This document shows, piece by piece, positions 47,182 through 60,179 of a DNA stretch of 64,000 nt. How positions within the stretch are numbered: the first letter of the stretch is position 1; each line of letters begins with the position of its first letter. The DNA lies in contig JAGYVD010000001.1 of assembly GCA_021209875.1 (NCBI GenBank), forward strand, positions 5,642,001 to 5,706,000. Direction: 5' to 3'. The translations under genes and the position numbers were made by a program. The notes beneath the pieces were generated by a model. It had not been told where the DNA came from, made no database searches, and saw only the letters and a list, made by a program, of their open reading frames with translations. The stretch is from Rosellinia necatrix (taxonomy: Eukaryota > Ascomycota > Sordariomycetes > Xylariales > Xylariaceae).

Positions 47182-49148
47182 ATGGTAGGTTGTAAGAACG
47201 AATCGAGGATGGACGAGTACCTATTTTCCGAGTACTTAACTCGGTTAAGAGCTCTTCCAGAACCGATGAGCTATATCGAGGTGCTAAATTATTCGGTGTG
47301 TCCTATCCGGAATGATTGACCGCTATAATGTTGACAATTATTTTCAATTAGGATAGCCGGTATTGCTCTTCGAGAGAATGTATACTGGACAGCGTCAATT
47401 TTGAAAACTTCCTCAGTTGCAAGGTATTAATCTCCCAAACCTTCTCAGCCTCCACCATCGTATGACTCTCAGGCAACTCATAAACCCATTATGTATCAAC
47501 AGGGGCCATTCTTACCAGAGAGCGAGACCGTCAACTCATCATTTCTAAACGGTATTCGGCTTGTGTGAGTTAATGAAAAGCCCTCATTTTAACTCGCGTT
47601 TTCTACTAACACATTGCGTTGGAATTCATAGTGTCCAACCCGAGGCTCAAGAACCGAGGACGTTTGCTTCAGATGTAGTGTCTTTGGAAGTGAAACAGTA
47701 TGAGTCCCTCATCCGTAAGATGCGATTGCCGTTTCAGGCTCTCGAAGCATCTACCGCCGTTGGGCCATTCTTCTGGTGGTCTCTAGACACGGAACAAGTT
47801 AACCCGCAGTTACGTAAGTATCTCTCATACCCAATGCTGTGGCATATGCTAGGGAAAGCAGTCTTATAGTCGCTCGGGTCATAACAAGTGTTAACGGAAA
47901 GAGGAATATGAGTGATTGTCTTCCTAAATCAAAACAAGCTCTGCGCGGCTAATGCTTTTTCGTCGCAGAACTCATATTTCGAAAAGCAGACGCGGAGTGG
48001 AAAGGGACTACTAGGGGTTGGGAGGTGATGTTAACTTACTGCTTCGAAAGTAGAATCACTTCGGGTTACGTCAAGGGTACTAAATCGGCGGGGATCCGAG
48101 AACTACTTCAGCAATTGATGGTCTGTTCTAAGCCGGTAGCCCACCCATTCTTACTGCCGATTATCTTGATTCACCGTCTTTCGATAGAGAATGGCGAAGA
48201 ACACCGAGCGGTTCGCGAGAATATCCGAACACTGGAGGCCGCACTAAGCCAGCGATACCAGAAGAGGGCGTGCATTAGCTACGGCCCAGAGAGGGAGATC
48301 AACCTTGACTCGTCAAACCAACAGTTGACGGAGTGCCAGTGCAGGGCATTGCAGAAAAGGCCCCAGGCCTGGCACAATGCCCTTGATAGAATGGAGAAGG
48401 CAATGCATGCTTTCCTGGGAGCTCTACAAGAGCAAGTCCAAGGGGGGAAACTAGATCATCAGCTACTAGAAGTGCATCGAGGGCTACTAAGTCGTGTGGA
48501 CTTTTTAGCTAGCAAATTTGACGGCCTAGAGAGCTACGCCCACGTGTCATTAGAGAGGCTGAAGAGCCAGCGAGAAGTAGTAAGTGGATTCCTTCAATCG
48601 AATGAGAGTGGCTACTGTACCCAGCGCAAGTAACAGAAAGTACTGACTATGACTAGATGCTTAGCATACTTGACCAAAGAGAGTCGCGACTTGGCCTCAG
48701 GATCGCAGCCCAACAGCATCGCCTAGCCGATGCTAGTAAGCGAGACAGCACATCTATGAAGACTCTGGCGTTTCTTGGCTCGGTTTTCTTACCAGGAACA
48801 TTTCTCTCGTCAGTTTTTAGCATGTCCTTTTTTGATTTTAGCAAAGGTTTGTAAAATACTCGTGGCCAGTGCTTGTGCGCGCTCTTCCGACATCGTGCTG
48901 ACCCGAAGCATGCAGACCTCAAAAATTCGGCATCGAGCAATCTCTGGGTATATTTCATACTCACAATCCCCCTGACGATATTCTTCGTCGGGATCTGGTG
49001 GAGGTTCGATCAAGCCCGTTGCAGGAGGGCGGACGAGGAGGAAGAGGGCGGCGAGACGGTCAATATGCAGGCCCTTGAGAATCACATCATCAAAGAACTT
49101 CAGAAAAGGACGGGTGCTCGACTATCTTGGAAAACTAATCGCCCTTAG
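47182..49148 (+). CDS. CorA-like Mg2+-transporter-family membrane protein
   Basis: Seven exons (47182-47295, 47352-47423, 47473-47564, 47632-47813, 47969-48579, 48657-48846, 48916-49148) encode 497 residues; all introns have GT and AG ends. The ATG at 47209 is an alternative start. The C-terminal third has the fungal CorA-like pattern: SKRDSTSMKTLAFLGSVFLP, a first membrane segment (about 393-413), a short loop and a second segment LWVYFILTIPLTIFFVG, then a charged tail. The canonical GMN signature between the segments is absent (the loop reads SMSFFDFSK), so transport of magnesium is not assured. A long helical region (about 200-350) precedes the pore part, as in CorA. The N-terminal exons are hand-joined and less certain than the rest. 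Confidence 0.82.
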
Positions 49149-49554
49149 TCCCATAGCGACAAGCGCGGCGAACTCAATAATCTGTAATATTGCAGAACTG
49201 ATATGCAGGGCCTATTGCATATATCCAACAAACAATGGTATCAATGATTGTGAGATACCGTAGATCACTTAACGATTGAAGGCCTCCTATTTCCCTTATC
49301 GCCATATTTTGGCTATACCCGAGCCTATTCCTGTATCTTCCGAGCCAGGCACGTCCTTATGCCATTACCATTCTAACGAGTCCCGTAATGAGCAGAGGAG
49401 CAAAAGGAGGAAATTCTGGTATATAAAGGAACGAATGCGGACCACCCCTGACTCCTTAGCCGTGCGAAATAAATGCGCATGTGCAGATGCTCATTCAAAG
49501 TATAAACAAGAAATTGTCATGAAATCGTGACCCAAAAATCTGGTTCGCGCATCG
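49149..49554. other. Intergenic between convergent genes
   Basis: Short spacer shared by the 3' ends of the CorA-like gene and the cysteine-rich surface protein, with no gene. Confidence 0.6.
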
Positions 49555-51282
49555 TTATTGCTGGGGGCCGAAGTAGCTTGGAGAAGGGCCTCGATCCGAT
49601 ATATGCCCGGCTGCCGTGTGCTCTGGTCCATGATATATCTCATATGTTTCATTAACCGTGCCCAGTGGGCTAGCACCAGTGTTGCTGTCTCCACGAACAC
49701 GAGTCTGACCAGAAAAGTCGCCATTTCTTCTCATATGAGGCCTTGTGGAATGTGTGATGCTATTGGATCGCTGTGGTGACCTAATTTCATCGTCCCCGGG
49801 CGCTTGAAGCTCTGATCGGCCATGTTGTTCGTCCAGCTCGCTCGTGTCGCTAGTCTTGCGGCTATGCCCGGAGACCATGCTTCCTGTCTGTGACATGCGC
49901 ATTTGGCGGTTGTCGTGTTGCGGATAGAAATCGAAGCTTGACTGGCGGCCGTGTGAGGCAATAGACCCCCGGTAGCCGTACTGCCCTGACGTCCACGACG
50001 AAGCATCGGAGCCGGTTAAATTGGGTGTCAGAGACGGCGTATACCCGCCCGTCGTGGCCGTGTCCGCCCTGGACCGCGTCCGTATGGAATCCGGGATCTG
50101 AATTGGGAAATGGCTCACCTCCGTAGCAGAGCCGATTTCGGATATTGTCTGGGCGATGCCCGATTTCTGAGAACGAGCCTGGTCGTTTGAGAATTCACGC
50201 TTGGATTCGGCCATCTTTTCAGCAGATTTCGCGGCCTTCTCGGCCCTCCTGAGCCGTAAAAGTATGAAGGCGGCCGCGATTACAATGATGATAAAAGCCA
50301 CGACAACCGCCGCGATAATTCCGCCCAGCGCGCCGGAGGGAAGCCCACCACCCCCTCCGTCGCTGCTGCCCGTTTTAACAGCAGCAATCTTCAAGACGAC
50401 ACTTGGGGTATACTGCGGGATCTCGGCGATGGTGGTGGGGGAATCCGTAGGCGGCCCGTCCGTGTTGACCACCAGACTCGTCACGACGGTAGTGGTCGTG
50501 TGGCCTTCTGAGTCGACAGTTGTCTCGGTCTCGAATACCGGGAATGTCCTTGGGGTCTGGTCGTAGCAGATGCCATTGCCGCATGACTGACCACTCCGAC
50601 AACAACCCCCTCCGAGCGAAGCTGGGCAGCCAGACCAGCTTCCGGTGCATGGATAAGTATAGGTAGCCCCTGAGGAAGCGACACAGCCGCCGTTAGGCTT
50701 GCACACCAAGCCGACCGGACAGCAACTACCTATGGTAATCGATTAGCCATGGCGGTGCATTCCATCCACCACCAGGCAGGCTTATACGAGATAAATCGAG
50801 CTAGATAAAATGCACGCGAGGGGCCTGGATGCATCAACTTACCTGCACCGGCCGTCAGCGGACAGGCGTATTGTCCAACTTTCCCATGACATGTAGCTGG
50901 GGCATTGGTAGAGACACATGATGATATATCGCATGCGAAATTGGAAGGGCAGCACTGTAACATTCGGGGTCAGACGGTCTCGTTACACAGGTGAGCCAGA
51001 CTTATATCAAAAAAAAAAAAAAAAAAAGATTCCGTAGCCTGCGCGGAAGCCTTTTAAGACCCGAGAATGACTTACTCCGCCGCCGACAGAAGCGGCGCAC
51101 AACGACCAACCCTGCACTACACACTCCTCTTTCCTCTTCACGTGCTGAAGGATGTGCATATGCTTTTCGACCCAACGGACCTCGTGCTCGCTCGTTTCCA
51201 CTGGCGTCGCCGGGGCCGGTTGTACTAACATCGCCGACACTAGCATCGCGACGCAGGCTGGTAGATTCCAAAGGCTCCGCAT
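49555..51282 (-). CDS. Cysteine-rich single-pass surface protein
   Basis: Three exons (51282-51076, 50954-50843, 50729-49555) encode 497 residues. A signal peptide (MRSLWNLPACVAMLVSAML) is followed by a Cys-rich extracellular part (about residues 50-165: CCPSNFACDISSC, SCCPVGLVCKPNGGC, GGGCCRSGQSCGNGICY), a Ser/Thr-rich stretch, one membrane segment (about 239-264) bordered by a basic RLRRAEK, and a Ser/Gly/Gln-rich cytoplasmic tail of some 230 residues. This is the layout of fungal cell-wall-stress or adhesion-type receptors, but the Cys pattern is not one I can name. Whether it senses, binds or adheres is inference. Confidence 0.82.
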
Positions 51283-54200
51283 GGTGTTATCTCGTTGGCG
51301 TGAGCGAGCGCCGTGTCTAACATGTAGATTTTTGTCTATATGGATACCGAAAGGCTTCTGGGATCAAGGGAACGTGCCCGAAAATCGCTATTCCGCCTCG
51401 TTTCAGGGGGTGAAAAACCCGTGTGCGTTCGTTTGGTTGGAAGCCGTCAAGCTGATCGTCAAGGTTGCCCGGAGCGGGGTTCACGGTGTCGAGAAGTATA
51501 CATGAAATGTGCCAGAGCGTCGTCGCATCGCGTGGAACAGGCCTGACCCGGGGGTGGAAATGCGACGGGCAAGAGTGAGTGGCTACAACATTCACGATGC
51601 AACAGAACAGAGAGAGAGAGAAGAATGTCTCGGATCCGGGAGGAGACGGCGGGCTGAGACAGTCTCACCTCTATTTACCTGCTAGGCCGGGTGCGTGCTG
51701 ATGGGACCGATCTATCTGCTAGCATCTCCAAGACGGTGTCTCCACGCAGCAGCACGTTGCGTAAGCTTGGGTGGGATGGGTCAGATATGGATTCGGGCGA
51801 TGATACTTCCGGGAGCGTATTTTCTGAGAATAGCATCCTTGGCCTATAGAAAAGCAAAGAGACAAAGGTCACAGCATGACGGCGTCTGTAGGCCTACACA
51901 CCAATGGCCTGCCGTGGTGACCGGGACTTGGTGCGTCCCAAAGCTGAAGACAGCTGCATGTTAGTGGCGTTGCGATCGACCCCAAGGCCCCCAGGCCCCC
52001 GCCGTCAGCATCGCGCCGGCCGGTGATTGGAGCGACTGGTGATCGTGCCAGCCAAAAGGCTGGAGAGGATGGACGGGGAGAGCGAGTCGGGCGTGACTAC
52101 GTCGTATCGAGGCGCATGCTGGACCGCTGTGGGCGTTCGTTGGCGTCGCTGACTGGCCTGATGGTCGGGCCTTTCACACCCTCTGGAGGCAGCCTGCTTG
52201 TCAAGAATGGGTCGACGGTACGACGTTGTACCGTACAGGCTGCTGCAAGAAATCGTGGAGGAGAATTATCTTGGGTTGTCAATGCTGTGCGACGTTTCGA
52301 GAAGAAGAATATATGTATTTCCTATTCCCGCCAAGGATTACTCTGGTTCTACGTTATGTGATCGTAACCATGCACGTATACGAGGTTAATGGTTTGATGC
52401 AGGCCTCTATAGCCAGGGTGTGTTCGGCTTGGAAGGGCCTGTCCATCGGATGAACCCGAGCTGTACAACTACGTTGTTACTATGTATATAGATTGTGCAT
52501 GGAATTGGGGTTGGTTGGGGTATGTAACTAGCTCACGGGATCATAGGTTGCATGATATTGCACATCTTATATATACCCAATCTTTGTATTCCATCTAGAT
52601 CAAAATGCCAATGTCTCAGGGACACACACACATCTACTATAAGTCTTGTCATAATCCGCCTGTAAACGCAAACCAGATCTCGAGTTTTGCAATAAACAGC
52701 TGCTCGCTACCAGTGTAGTACACTAAGTGCTCTGGGCTCCCTACCACACGATGGTACGAGAGGTTGTGGTGTTGGTCAAGATTCAACTAGTGATACATAG
52801 TGTATTGTGATTTACTGATGGGAAAGTTCACCCTGAACCATGCCACTTTCGGTCCAAAGCCGTGTCTTGGCCCTTGGCCGCCTTTGCACAATTTTCTACA
52901 TAACTGTTAGTAGTCAATTATGCTAGCCTATGGCATCATCGTGATTGTCCCAATGTAGAACAAAAGGTAGTTAACTATATCTGACACATAGATGTATTAG
53001 GAAATACCGAATGTGTCATTTCTGCTGTATAATCTTCACTCCTTTGCACCATTTCGAGAATCACGTTTATTGCAATAGAGGTCTCGTTGAAAGATGTAGG
53101 GCTAAGGTGTGTGCTGCGTCGCTAGGTAGCTGCCTCCAATAGCAATCTTCGCAGTTTGTTCGCAATTAACTATAGTTATACGGTCAGGTTATTCGGCGGG
53201 GATGTACACACACCACCCAACCTAAACCCCAGCAAGATCGGTTTGTTCGTCCGTGAAGTAGTGTATAGCCTGCTGGTGGCATTGAGAAACCGCCGGTTAG
53301 CCCATATTCCGTTGATAGTGGGCGAATAGCCGAACCATGTACAGACTATCTATCTACTTAATACGCTACATACATACTTAGTTGCAATGGCAGCCATCGA
53401 CTAACCGCGGGGTGGGCCTCACACGACTCTAAATGAATTCAATATAGGGGATGAGGCCCGGCCGTGGGCGTTCGTTTAGTATGTATAACCGTGCAGATGA
53501 TTGGATGTGATCGTATTCTCACTTATCACGATACAAGCACTCTTCCTCTTTCATAGCATTACAAGCGAAGACGAATTGCTTCAAGGCCTTTAATTTTTAC
53601 ATCACGGTCGTATCCGCTAGGCATCCCGCTGCACTACGACGCCTCCGGGGACCCCACGATTCCCGCGGCCCCCGCCTACCGTGATGAGTAACTAAAAGCC
53701 GCAATCTTTCGGAGAGCCAACTAATCGTTATCGTTGCAGCTCTCGGTCGCTCAACGTTTCTGTAGATGGGGACCGCGGCGCCGAAGCACAAGGTCGAGAG
53801 GAGACGGATGTCTCAAGATATATTGCTATGCTTCCTGCTGGTGATAGTTATTTCAGCGGCATTCTTATCTCGCCCTGGGCCAATGATAAACCGACCTACC
53901 AAGGTAGAATATAAGGAGGGACCAGCGGAGTTTCTTCTTTTTCTCTAACAGAAATGCGTGGCTTCGCGAAATGGGTAGCGAGGGAGGCCGTCATTCGGTG
54001 GCGAGGTCGCACCCGTAAACCCAACATGATTAACACCTGACTAATTTGACGTTGATAGTTGACACTATCACACCTTAACACCTCACAGTTTATGGGGAAA
54101 GCGGAGCAACTTCCTGTTTCCGAGGCTGTCAAAGTCAGTTATATGTATCCTAATGGAATATTTCGTCAACAAGACCTCTGAAGGTACGGACTTTAGGACT

Positions 54201-55732
54201 AGCGCATGCAGGTAGACCGAGTTCCTCTTTAGGATGAGCTCTGGCAGGCGTTGGGACCAGCTAGACCGTAACGCACAAACCACTGAATGGTATTCTTTTA
54301 TTAGAAACTTTTCTTTTTCCTTTCTTTTTTTTTTTTTTTTTTTTTTCCCGTAGGGTATAAACAAGATTTAGGAGACGGTGGCGTCATGCAACCATTGGTA
54401 GGTAGCGGCGAAATCAGTGAGCCAAGGAGGGAATGATACTACTACATGCAAGTAGTGTAGATGTGCTCTGGAACTACCGTAGCCAAGGGGTTCACCCTTT
54501 CAACCACTGTTGTTGTATGCATAACTTGTACATAATCTAATTTCTTAGTGGCTTAACTAGGGATGGCGTGAGCTGGGCATGTTAGATTGAGCTTCGATAA
54601 TTTGTTGTGCACCATAAGGCACAGAACCTGCCTCAATTGTCGAACAGGCCCGATTGTATTGGCATTTTATTGCTTATTGTCCATCCCATCCCATCCACCC
54701 AAATAGCCGGACATGGTTCAGGCTTGCCAACCCTGTACCCCAGCGTGCCCCGGATGTGACGGACGGCAACCTCACACAACATTGACCACACTATGTAATT
54801 ACGGAGGGTAAGACTGGAGCCCCGAACGAGCAATCGCCCGGTTTTTCTAGTAGTCGCGAGTAGGTCTTGACATGCTCGTATTGGTGGCACTACTGTCGAC
54901 AGGACTTGGCTGTTGATGGTGTGGTCTATCGTGTTGGAGGCTTGGCAGGGTCTTTCGATCCCAGATTGCGAACGATGTCAAGATAGTTAATCTAGTTGTT
55001 ATATAGGTCTTATCTTGTACGTTTCTGGAATGTCGTATCAGGACGTCAACCCTCCTTTATTTCGCAAGAGTCTCCATGTTAAGATAGGTTACGATTTATT
55101 TGTCGACCCAGATGTCTGCTCAACAAGTTACAACAGAACAGAGAATCCACCAGAACTCGCGGAGAGAGAGAGCAGCAGAGCAAGGAGGTCACCCCGCAAC
55201 ATCCCCTCACCACTTCGGTACCTGGCCCTTGACTTCTCCACACCAAGACCGGCACGACAACACGATACTGCTATAACTAGTCACCGATTACACTGGCCTA
55301 GAACCCTTTCCGGCTCTAGCTGGCCCTCCGGTGATCTCTTCCAAACCACGAGGGCGAAACCAGGTTCATACCGTAGCAAATACGGGCTCTATTCCCCATG
55401 CCCCCCCCCGTACACCCCATGTTCGGAAGTGTACCCAAAACGGAAGAATGGCTGGGGTCCCAAAACTAGTCACGGTAAACCGTCTGCTCATCCGCTTGCC
55501 AGGATCGTGATATAGTCTGTCGCCTTGACCTGCCCACCTTTTTCTCTTGCTCTCTTTATTCACCGAGAGTAAAATATACCTTTACGGTGAAATGGTGCAA
55601 ATTCACCATCCGCGCATCCCCACAATCCCGCATTTACACTTACATTGAGACTCGGAATCGGCTGGGGTAGTACTTGCGTAGAGGCTGGGATGCTTGAAAC
55701 ACTTGTGGAGCTGCGTCCGGACGGTTAACAAC
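51283..55732. other. Gene-poor spacer
   Basis: No supported gene in 4.4 kb. Frames are short and overlapping. There is a T run at 54326-54346. A frame at 55015-55515 has no recognisable content. Confidence 0.6.
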
Positions 55733-57994
55733 ATGCTTTTATACACGAAGCTAGCACCACCGAAAGCCCCGAAGAAACGGTCCCGAGCAGGTCAGTTTGG
55801 CCCGGGTGCGACGGCAGCGGCGTCGCCGTCCTCATAGTCGTCGTCGTCGTCGTTGTCGTCGTCGTCGTCGTCGTCTTCAATGTTTCGCTTGATGAGGGTT
55901 ACATGGACTTCGCGTCTGCTGCATGTTTCCCTTTCGTTTGGACTCAGAGCTAATCAATAAGTGCAATTATATAGGTTGCGCCCAGTGGTATGTTGAACCA
56001 TGGAATCTAACATGATTTGCTGACCATAGGGAGGTAGACTAACATGCAATCATAGCAAAGAGAAAGTATGAACATCCCCCATATCCAATCCTCCCCAATT
56101 TTAATATGAGGGGGTTGCATGCTGACAGGCCGTGTGGATCTTCAGAAGAAGAAATGCGACGAGAAACGGCCGCAGTGCTCGCGGTGTGTTGAACGAAGCG
56201 TCGAGTGCGCCTACGAGGCAATCAAGCCTCGCCAGCGGAGGAAGCGGGATTCTCAATCTGGCCTCAAGATAGATACATCGTTAGAATGCATATCTATAGG
56301 AGACGGCTGCGAATGGGAGGAACCTGCAGAGACGCCCTGCGAATCGGAATACTTCAGTCCTCTCGAGACCAAATTGGGCATGTCACCGTCATCACACATA
56401 TTCACAGACACGACCGATGACCCGACCTCACCTTTATATGAGACCAACACTGACGACAACGAATGTCTGGCCCAGCCGATTGCACGAAGGGGGTCGTCTG
56501 CTAGAGCCAGAGTGTCGTCTTCCGCGCGCGCTCTACTACCGGAGCTCGCCATGATATCGCCGTGCCCCGTGGGATCCCCTACACTAGAGTTCCGCATACC
56601 AGCATTCTCTGAATTCTCAAGTCGTCCCAATCGCCGGGCTTTGGTGGATCATTTTTGCAATGTGTTGTCGCATTTGATCGTCTTCCGAGAGGAGTCAGGC
56701 AATCCGTTCCAACAATTAGTCCTCCCACTCTCACACACCAGCTCCCCCGTTATGAATGCTATCTACGCCTTGGCCAGCGCTCATTTGGAGTACCGGGGCG
56801 TTCAGAATTCCGAGAAGTCCCTATACTTCCATAATCAGGCCATCCAAGGGTTAGCAAGGCTCATTGAAAGCCAAACGAAAGTGAACAAGAACGAGCTGCT
56901 AGCCGCGATCATGCTTCTCGTTTATTATGAAGTTGTAGGTACCCCAAAAGCGCAGGGCTTTTTTTTTTTTTATCACTCAGTGAACGTATTGCTAACTCAA
57001 TTAGCTCGTACAACGAGGACGAACGAGTATCATTGACGGACACCTCAAAGGTGCTTTTGCTATCATGTGTTTGAATCAGGATCTTTTAACCCCCGTTGGC
57101 CTATTTTTGGAACGTGTGCGTAGCCCCGGCCTGACCCGTCCTATTTTCTCGTTTGTGAAACTAATACGACACCAGGCGTTCGGGTTCTATGATGTGATCA
57201 CGGCGTTATCACTAGGAACACCGCCATTATCGACAGCCCCGGGCGCGGGCGGTCTGCTACCCGTGCCGCCGCCTGACGCCCCGCCTGCGTCTCCTTTAAC
57301 GAATGTTGATACCCTGTTGGGTATGGCTACGACGCTGTGGCCTATCATGCATCGCTTGTCCAATCTCTTGTTCACGAAAAAGGAGCTGGAAAAGGCCCAA
57401 GGAATGGGCCAGGTATCCAAAGTCGCGGTTCTTCGAACGGAACTGGAGACGACATCGCAAGCCATCGAAGCTGCGCTTACGCAGTGGAAGCCCTGCTTAC
57501 CGCCGAATATTGTGATCCGCGATGACGATGTATTGGTTCTCAAAGGTGTGGAACGGGAAGAAATCCCCGAGATGGCGCGACTGCAATCTATACTACACAA
57601 CGCCCTGGCGTATCGTCATAGCGCCTTTGTCTACTTGTACCGCACGATCTACGGGTATTCGCCCAAGCACAAGCTTGTGCAACAACACTCGCACACTTCC
57701 CTACACCATTGCGTCGAGACAACAGCAGCTCGGGGCCCAATGAGTGCGCTACTTTGGCCGCTCTTCGCTGCGGCGTGCGAGGCGATCAGCGTCGAGGATA
57801 GGGGGCTTGCGAAGAAGGCGTTCAGCGAGATCGAACAACGGCAAGGCATGACTAACATCCAGGAAGCTTGGGGCATTATCCAAGAAGTGTGGAAGAGGCT
57901 TGATTTGCTCGAGGACGACGCTGCAACAAGGACGAACCCCGACCTCTGGAGAAGCGTTTGCGCTGATATGGGAGTTACCATTGTATTTGGATAA
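55733..57994 (+). CDS. Zn(II)2Cys6 transcription factor with micro-exons
   Basis: Reconstructed as five exons: 55733-55790, 55975-55987 (13 nt), 56056-56065 (10 nt), 56146-56934 and 57005-57994, giving 619 residues. The two small exons complete the zinc cluster: Cys at 21, 24, 31, 38, 41 and 48, spaced C-x2-C-x6-C-x6-C-x2-C-x6-C, preceded by the basic PKKRSRAG. Introns have GT and AG ends and frame is kept throughout. The central region (EFSSRPNRRALVDHFCNVL, ALASAHLEYRG, LLVYYEVLVQRGRTSI, GHLKGAFAIM) is of the fungal transcription factor type, so this is a nuclear DNA-binding regulator. Its target genes are unknown. The first intron (55791-55974) contains a GTC run. The large exons are secure; the first three are inferred from sequence. 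Confidence 0.85.
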
Positions 57995-58562
57995 TGTAAC
58001 ATCGTACATAATACTTAAATGAAGAAACAAGAATAAACCCCACGTCGAAAGAAAGCATTTGAAAGGGGGAGAGACCCCGAGAGAGTGGGAGAGTGGGAGA
58101 GTGAGAGAGACATGCTGTGGAAGAGTTTTCCACTCATCCCCCATCTTTGCAAAAAAGCGCCTTACGAGAATACGCCATCGGAAACAAAATGGTACGTTAC
58201 TACACCAATCAATTAGAAACTTGATAGCCACCACAATTGACAGTCGTCCGAGGGTCGTTGCAGTCAGAAGACACACAATTTTGGGCTTATTGATTAGGCT
58301 TCACATTCTGCTTACAGTTTCGCGAACAGGCATTTCTAGGCTCTTTGCCTTCACTTGCTCAAACCAGCTCATTCGCCTTTCGCCCCTCGTCTTTCGTCTT
58401 TCGTTTTTCGTCTTTCGTCATGGCCGTCTAAGAAGAGGCTAAAGCAGGAACGCTATCACGGCTTTGGGAGTTGCTAGGCAGATAGCTGGTTACAGATTAT
58501 CAAGCCATCCCCCTTGTTACCGTTCTAGGTAAGGGTGAGTGTGGGTGGATCTTACATCCTGT

Positions 58563-58640
58563 CGTGTAGTGTAGTAGGTAGTGTAGTAGGTAGTGTAGTA
58601 GGTAGTGCAGTAGTGTAGCAGTGTAGCAGTAGTGTACGTG
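58563..58640. repeat. GTGTAGTAGGTA-type tandem array
   Basis: Three near-identical units of about 14 bp, degenerating to GTGTAGCA units at one side. Confidence 0.75.
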
Positions 58641-59230
58641 GTAGTAGTAGCGTATGTAGTATACGGTTGCCACGCGGTATTATCTACAGACGCAGTTTGC
58701 GCACACGTTCCCTTTGTTCGCAAGTTTCGGTCCGCCCGATGTCAATCTTTCCCGTCCATGACCATTATTGACGGACAGGGGGTTTCTTATCATGTCGTAG
58801 TAAGGTAGATAGCACTCCATCATTATCATTATCATTATCATCATCATCTTCTTCTTCTTCTACTTCTACTTCTACTTCCAACACACGGTCTCAATGGCCC
58901 CGGAGGAAACTTATATGTTCGGTTTTGTATTTTTGTACATGTACCAATAGAATGGTACATCATTTTCCCTTCTAGCTGATGCGTCCTTTGCTTCCGTGCC
59001 CCCCGCACCCTTCTAGAACACGGGGTAGAAAGACCACTAGCATGTGGCTAGCTAACTCGCTCTAACCGTTGTTGTCAGCACTGCTACATGGCAGCTCAAC
59101 TCTAGTCCCGACCTGGGCTAGTTTCACTTACTAAACCGTTTATTTGGGCAATGGTGATCGAGACCGTCGTTTTATTTTCATGTAAGGTCTCAGGACTATT
59201 ATTATTATTGAGTAGTTAGTTATACGCTAA

Positions 59231-59460
59231 CCATACATACATACATACATACATACATTCATACATACATACAATACAAACAATACAAACAAACACACAA
59301 CATACACACACATATAGAAGTATGTACATCCGTACATACGTACATACGCACATACGCACATACGTACATGCATACATACATACCCATATACGTACATACA
59401 CACGCACATACATACATACATATATACATACATACATACATACATACATACATACATACA
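59231..59460. repeat. Long CATA-family array
   Basis: About 230 bp of CATA units, with CGTA/CATA and ACAA variants, directly upstream of a short GC-rich segment. Frames across it give monotonous Cys/Met/Tyr/Val peptides, not proteins. Confidence 0.9.
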
Positions 59461-59884
59461 GGGCCAAGACATGCCTCCCTGCCGTTACAACGGGCGAACC
59501 AAGGGCACCAGAGTGTCCCGGTTGTGGCATTGTGATGGACTGCCGTAAATGCCGGGAAAAGCTGTCGTCCCCCACTCTTTCGATTAAGATGCGGCCGGAT
59601 ACCATGTACCTGTCCAAGCTGTATAAGCTCGAGCAACATCATGGGGTGGTAGCAGCACAGAACCCCACAGGATGTTCCGATCCTACCAGAGCCCAGGATC
59701 TGCCCAGGGCCACGACAGCCTGGAGAGTCCACAAAACCCCCCCGCTGCCCACCAGCGCCCAGGCTGACTGTGGGCTTGCCATGGACATTCCTTCCCGGGA
59801 TGGTGCTTTAGTCTGGCGCGAGCGATAGGCAATGTAGGTAGTCAAGGTCCCCTCTTACTTTTGTGTGTGTCGAATCTCCTTACA

Positions 59885-59893
59885 CGACGACGA

Positions 59894-59925
<32 letters not shown>

Positions 59926-60090
59926 TAACGACGACGACGATAGCAGGAACGAGAACAACAACGGCATATACGAAGACGATAACGTGGACAAAGAGAGAGT
60001 AGACGAAAAGAAAAAGAAGAAGAAGAAGAAGAAAAAGACGACGACGACGACGACGAAGACGACGAAGAAGAAAAAGAAAAAAAGGAAAAG
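59885..60090. repeat. GAC and AAG/GAC trinucleotide arrays in the regulator leader
   Basis: GAC units (59885-59945) and an AAG/GAC purine-rich block (60005-60090) lie 90-300 bp before the start codon, so they are probably in the 5' leader or core promoter of the downstream gene. Confidence 0.85.
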
Positions 60091-60179
60091 ACAAGCATAG
60101 AGATACAACAGCTGACCGTCCGTCGCAACCACCACCACCCGGGGGCCGAACGAGGCTGCTGAGGGATCCGTTGCCGATC

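Larger units (their letters stand above)
57995..60179. other. Intergenic, repeat-rich, promoter side of the second regulator
   Basis: No gene, but many arrays: GAGAGTGG (58078-58110), GTGTAGTAGGTA-type (58563-58640), CATTAT/CTT/CTA (58818-58880), a long CATA array (59231-59460), GAC (59885-59945) and AAG/GAC (60005-60090). Frames across these are repeat translations. Confidence 0.65.

Noticed and set aside
59216..59732. Cys/Met/Tyr/Val-rich frames on the minus strand
   Set aside because: They are translations of the CATA array, not proteins.
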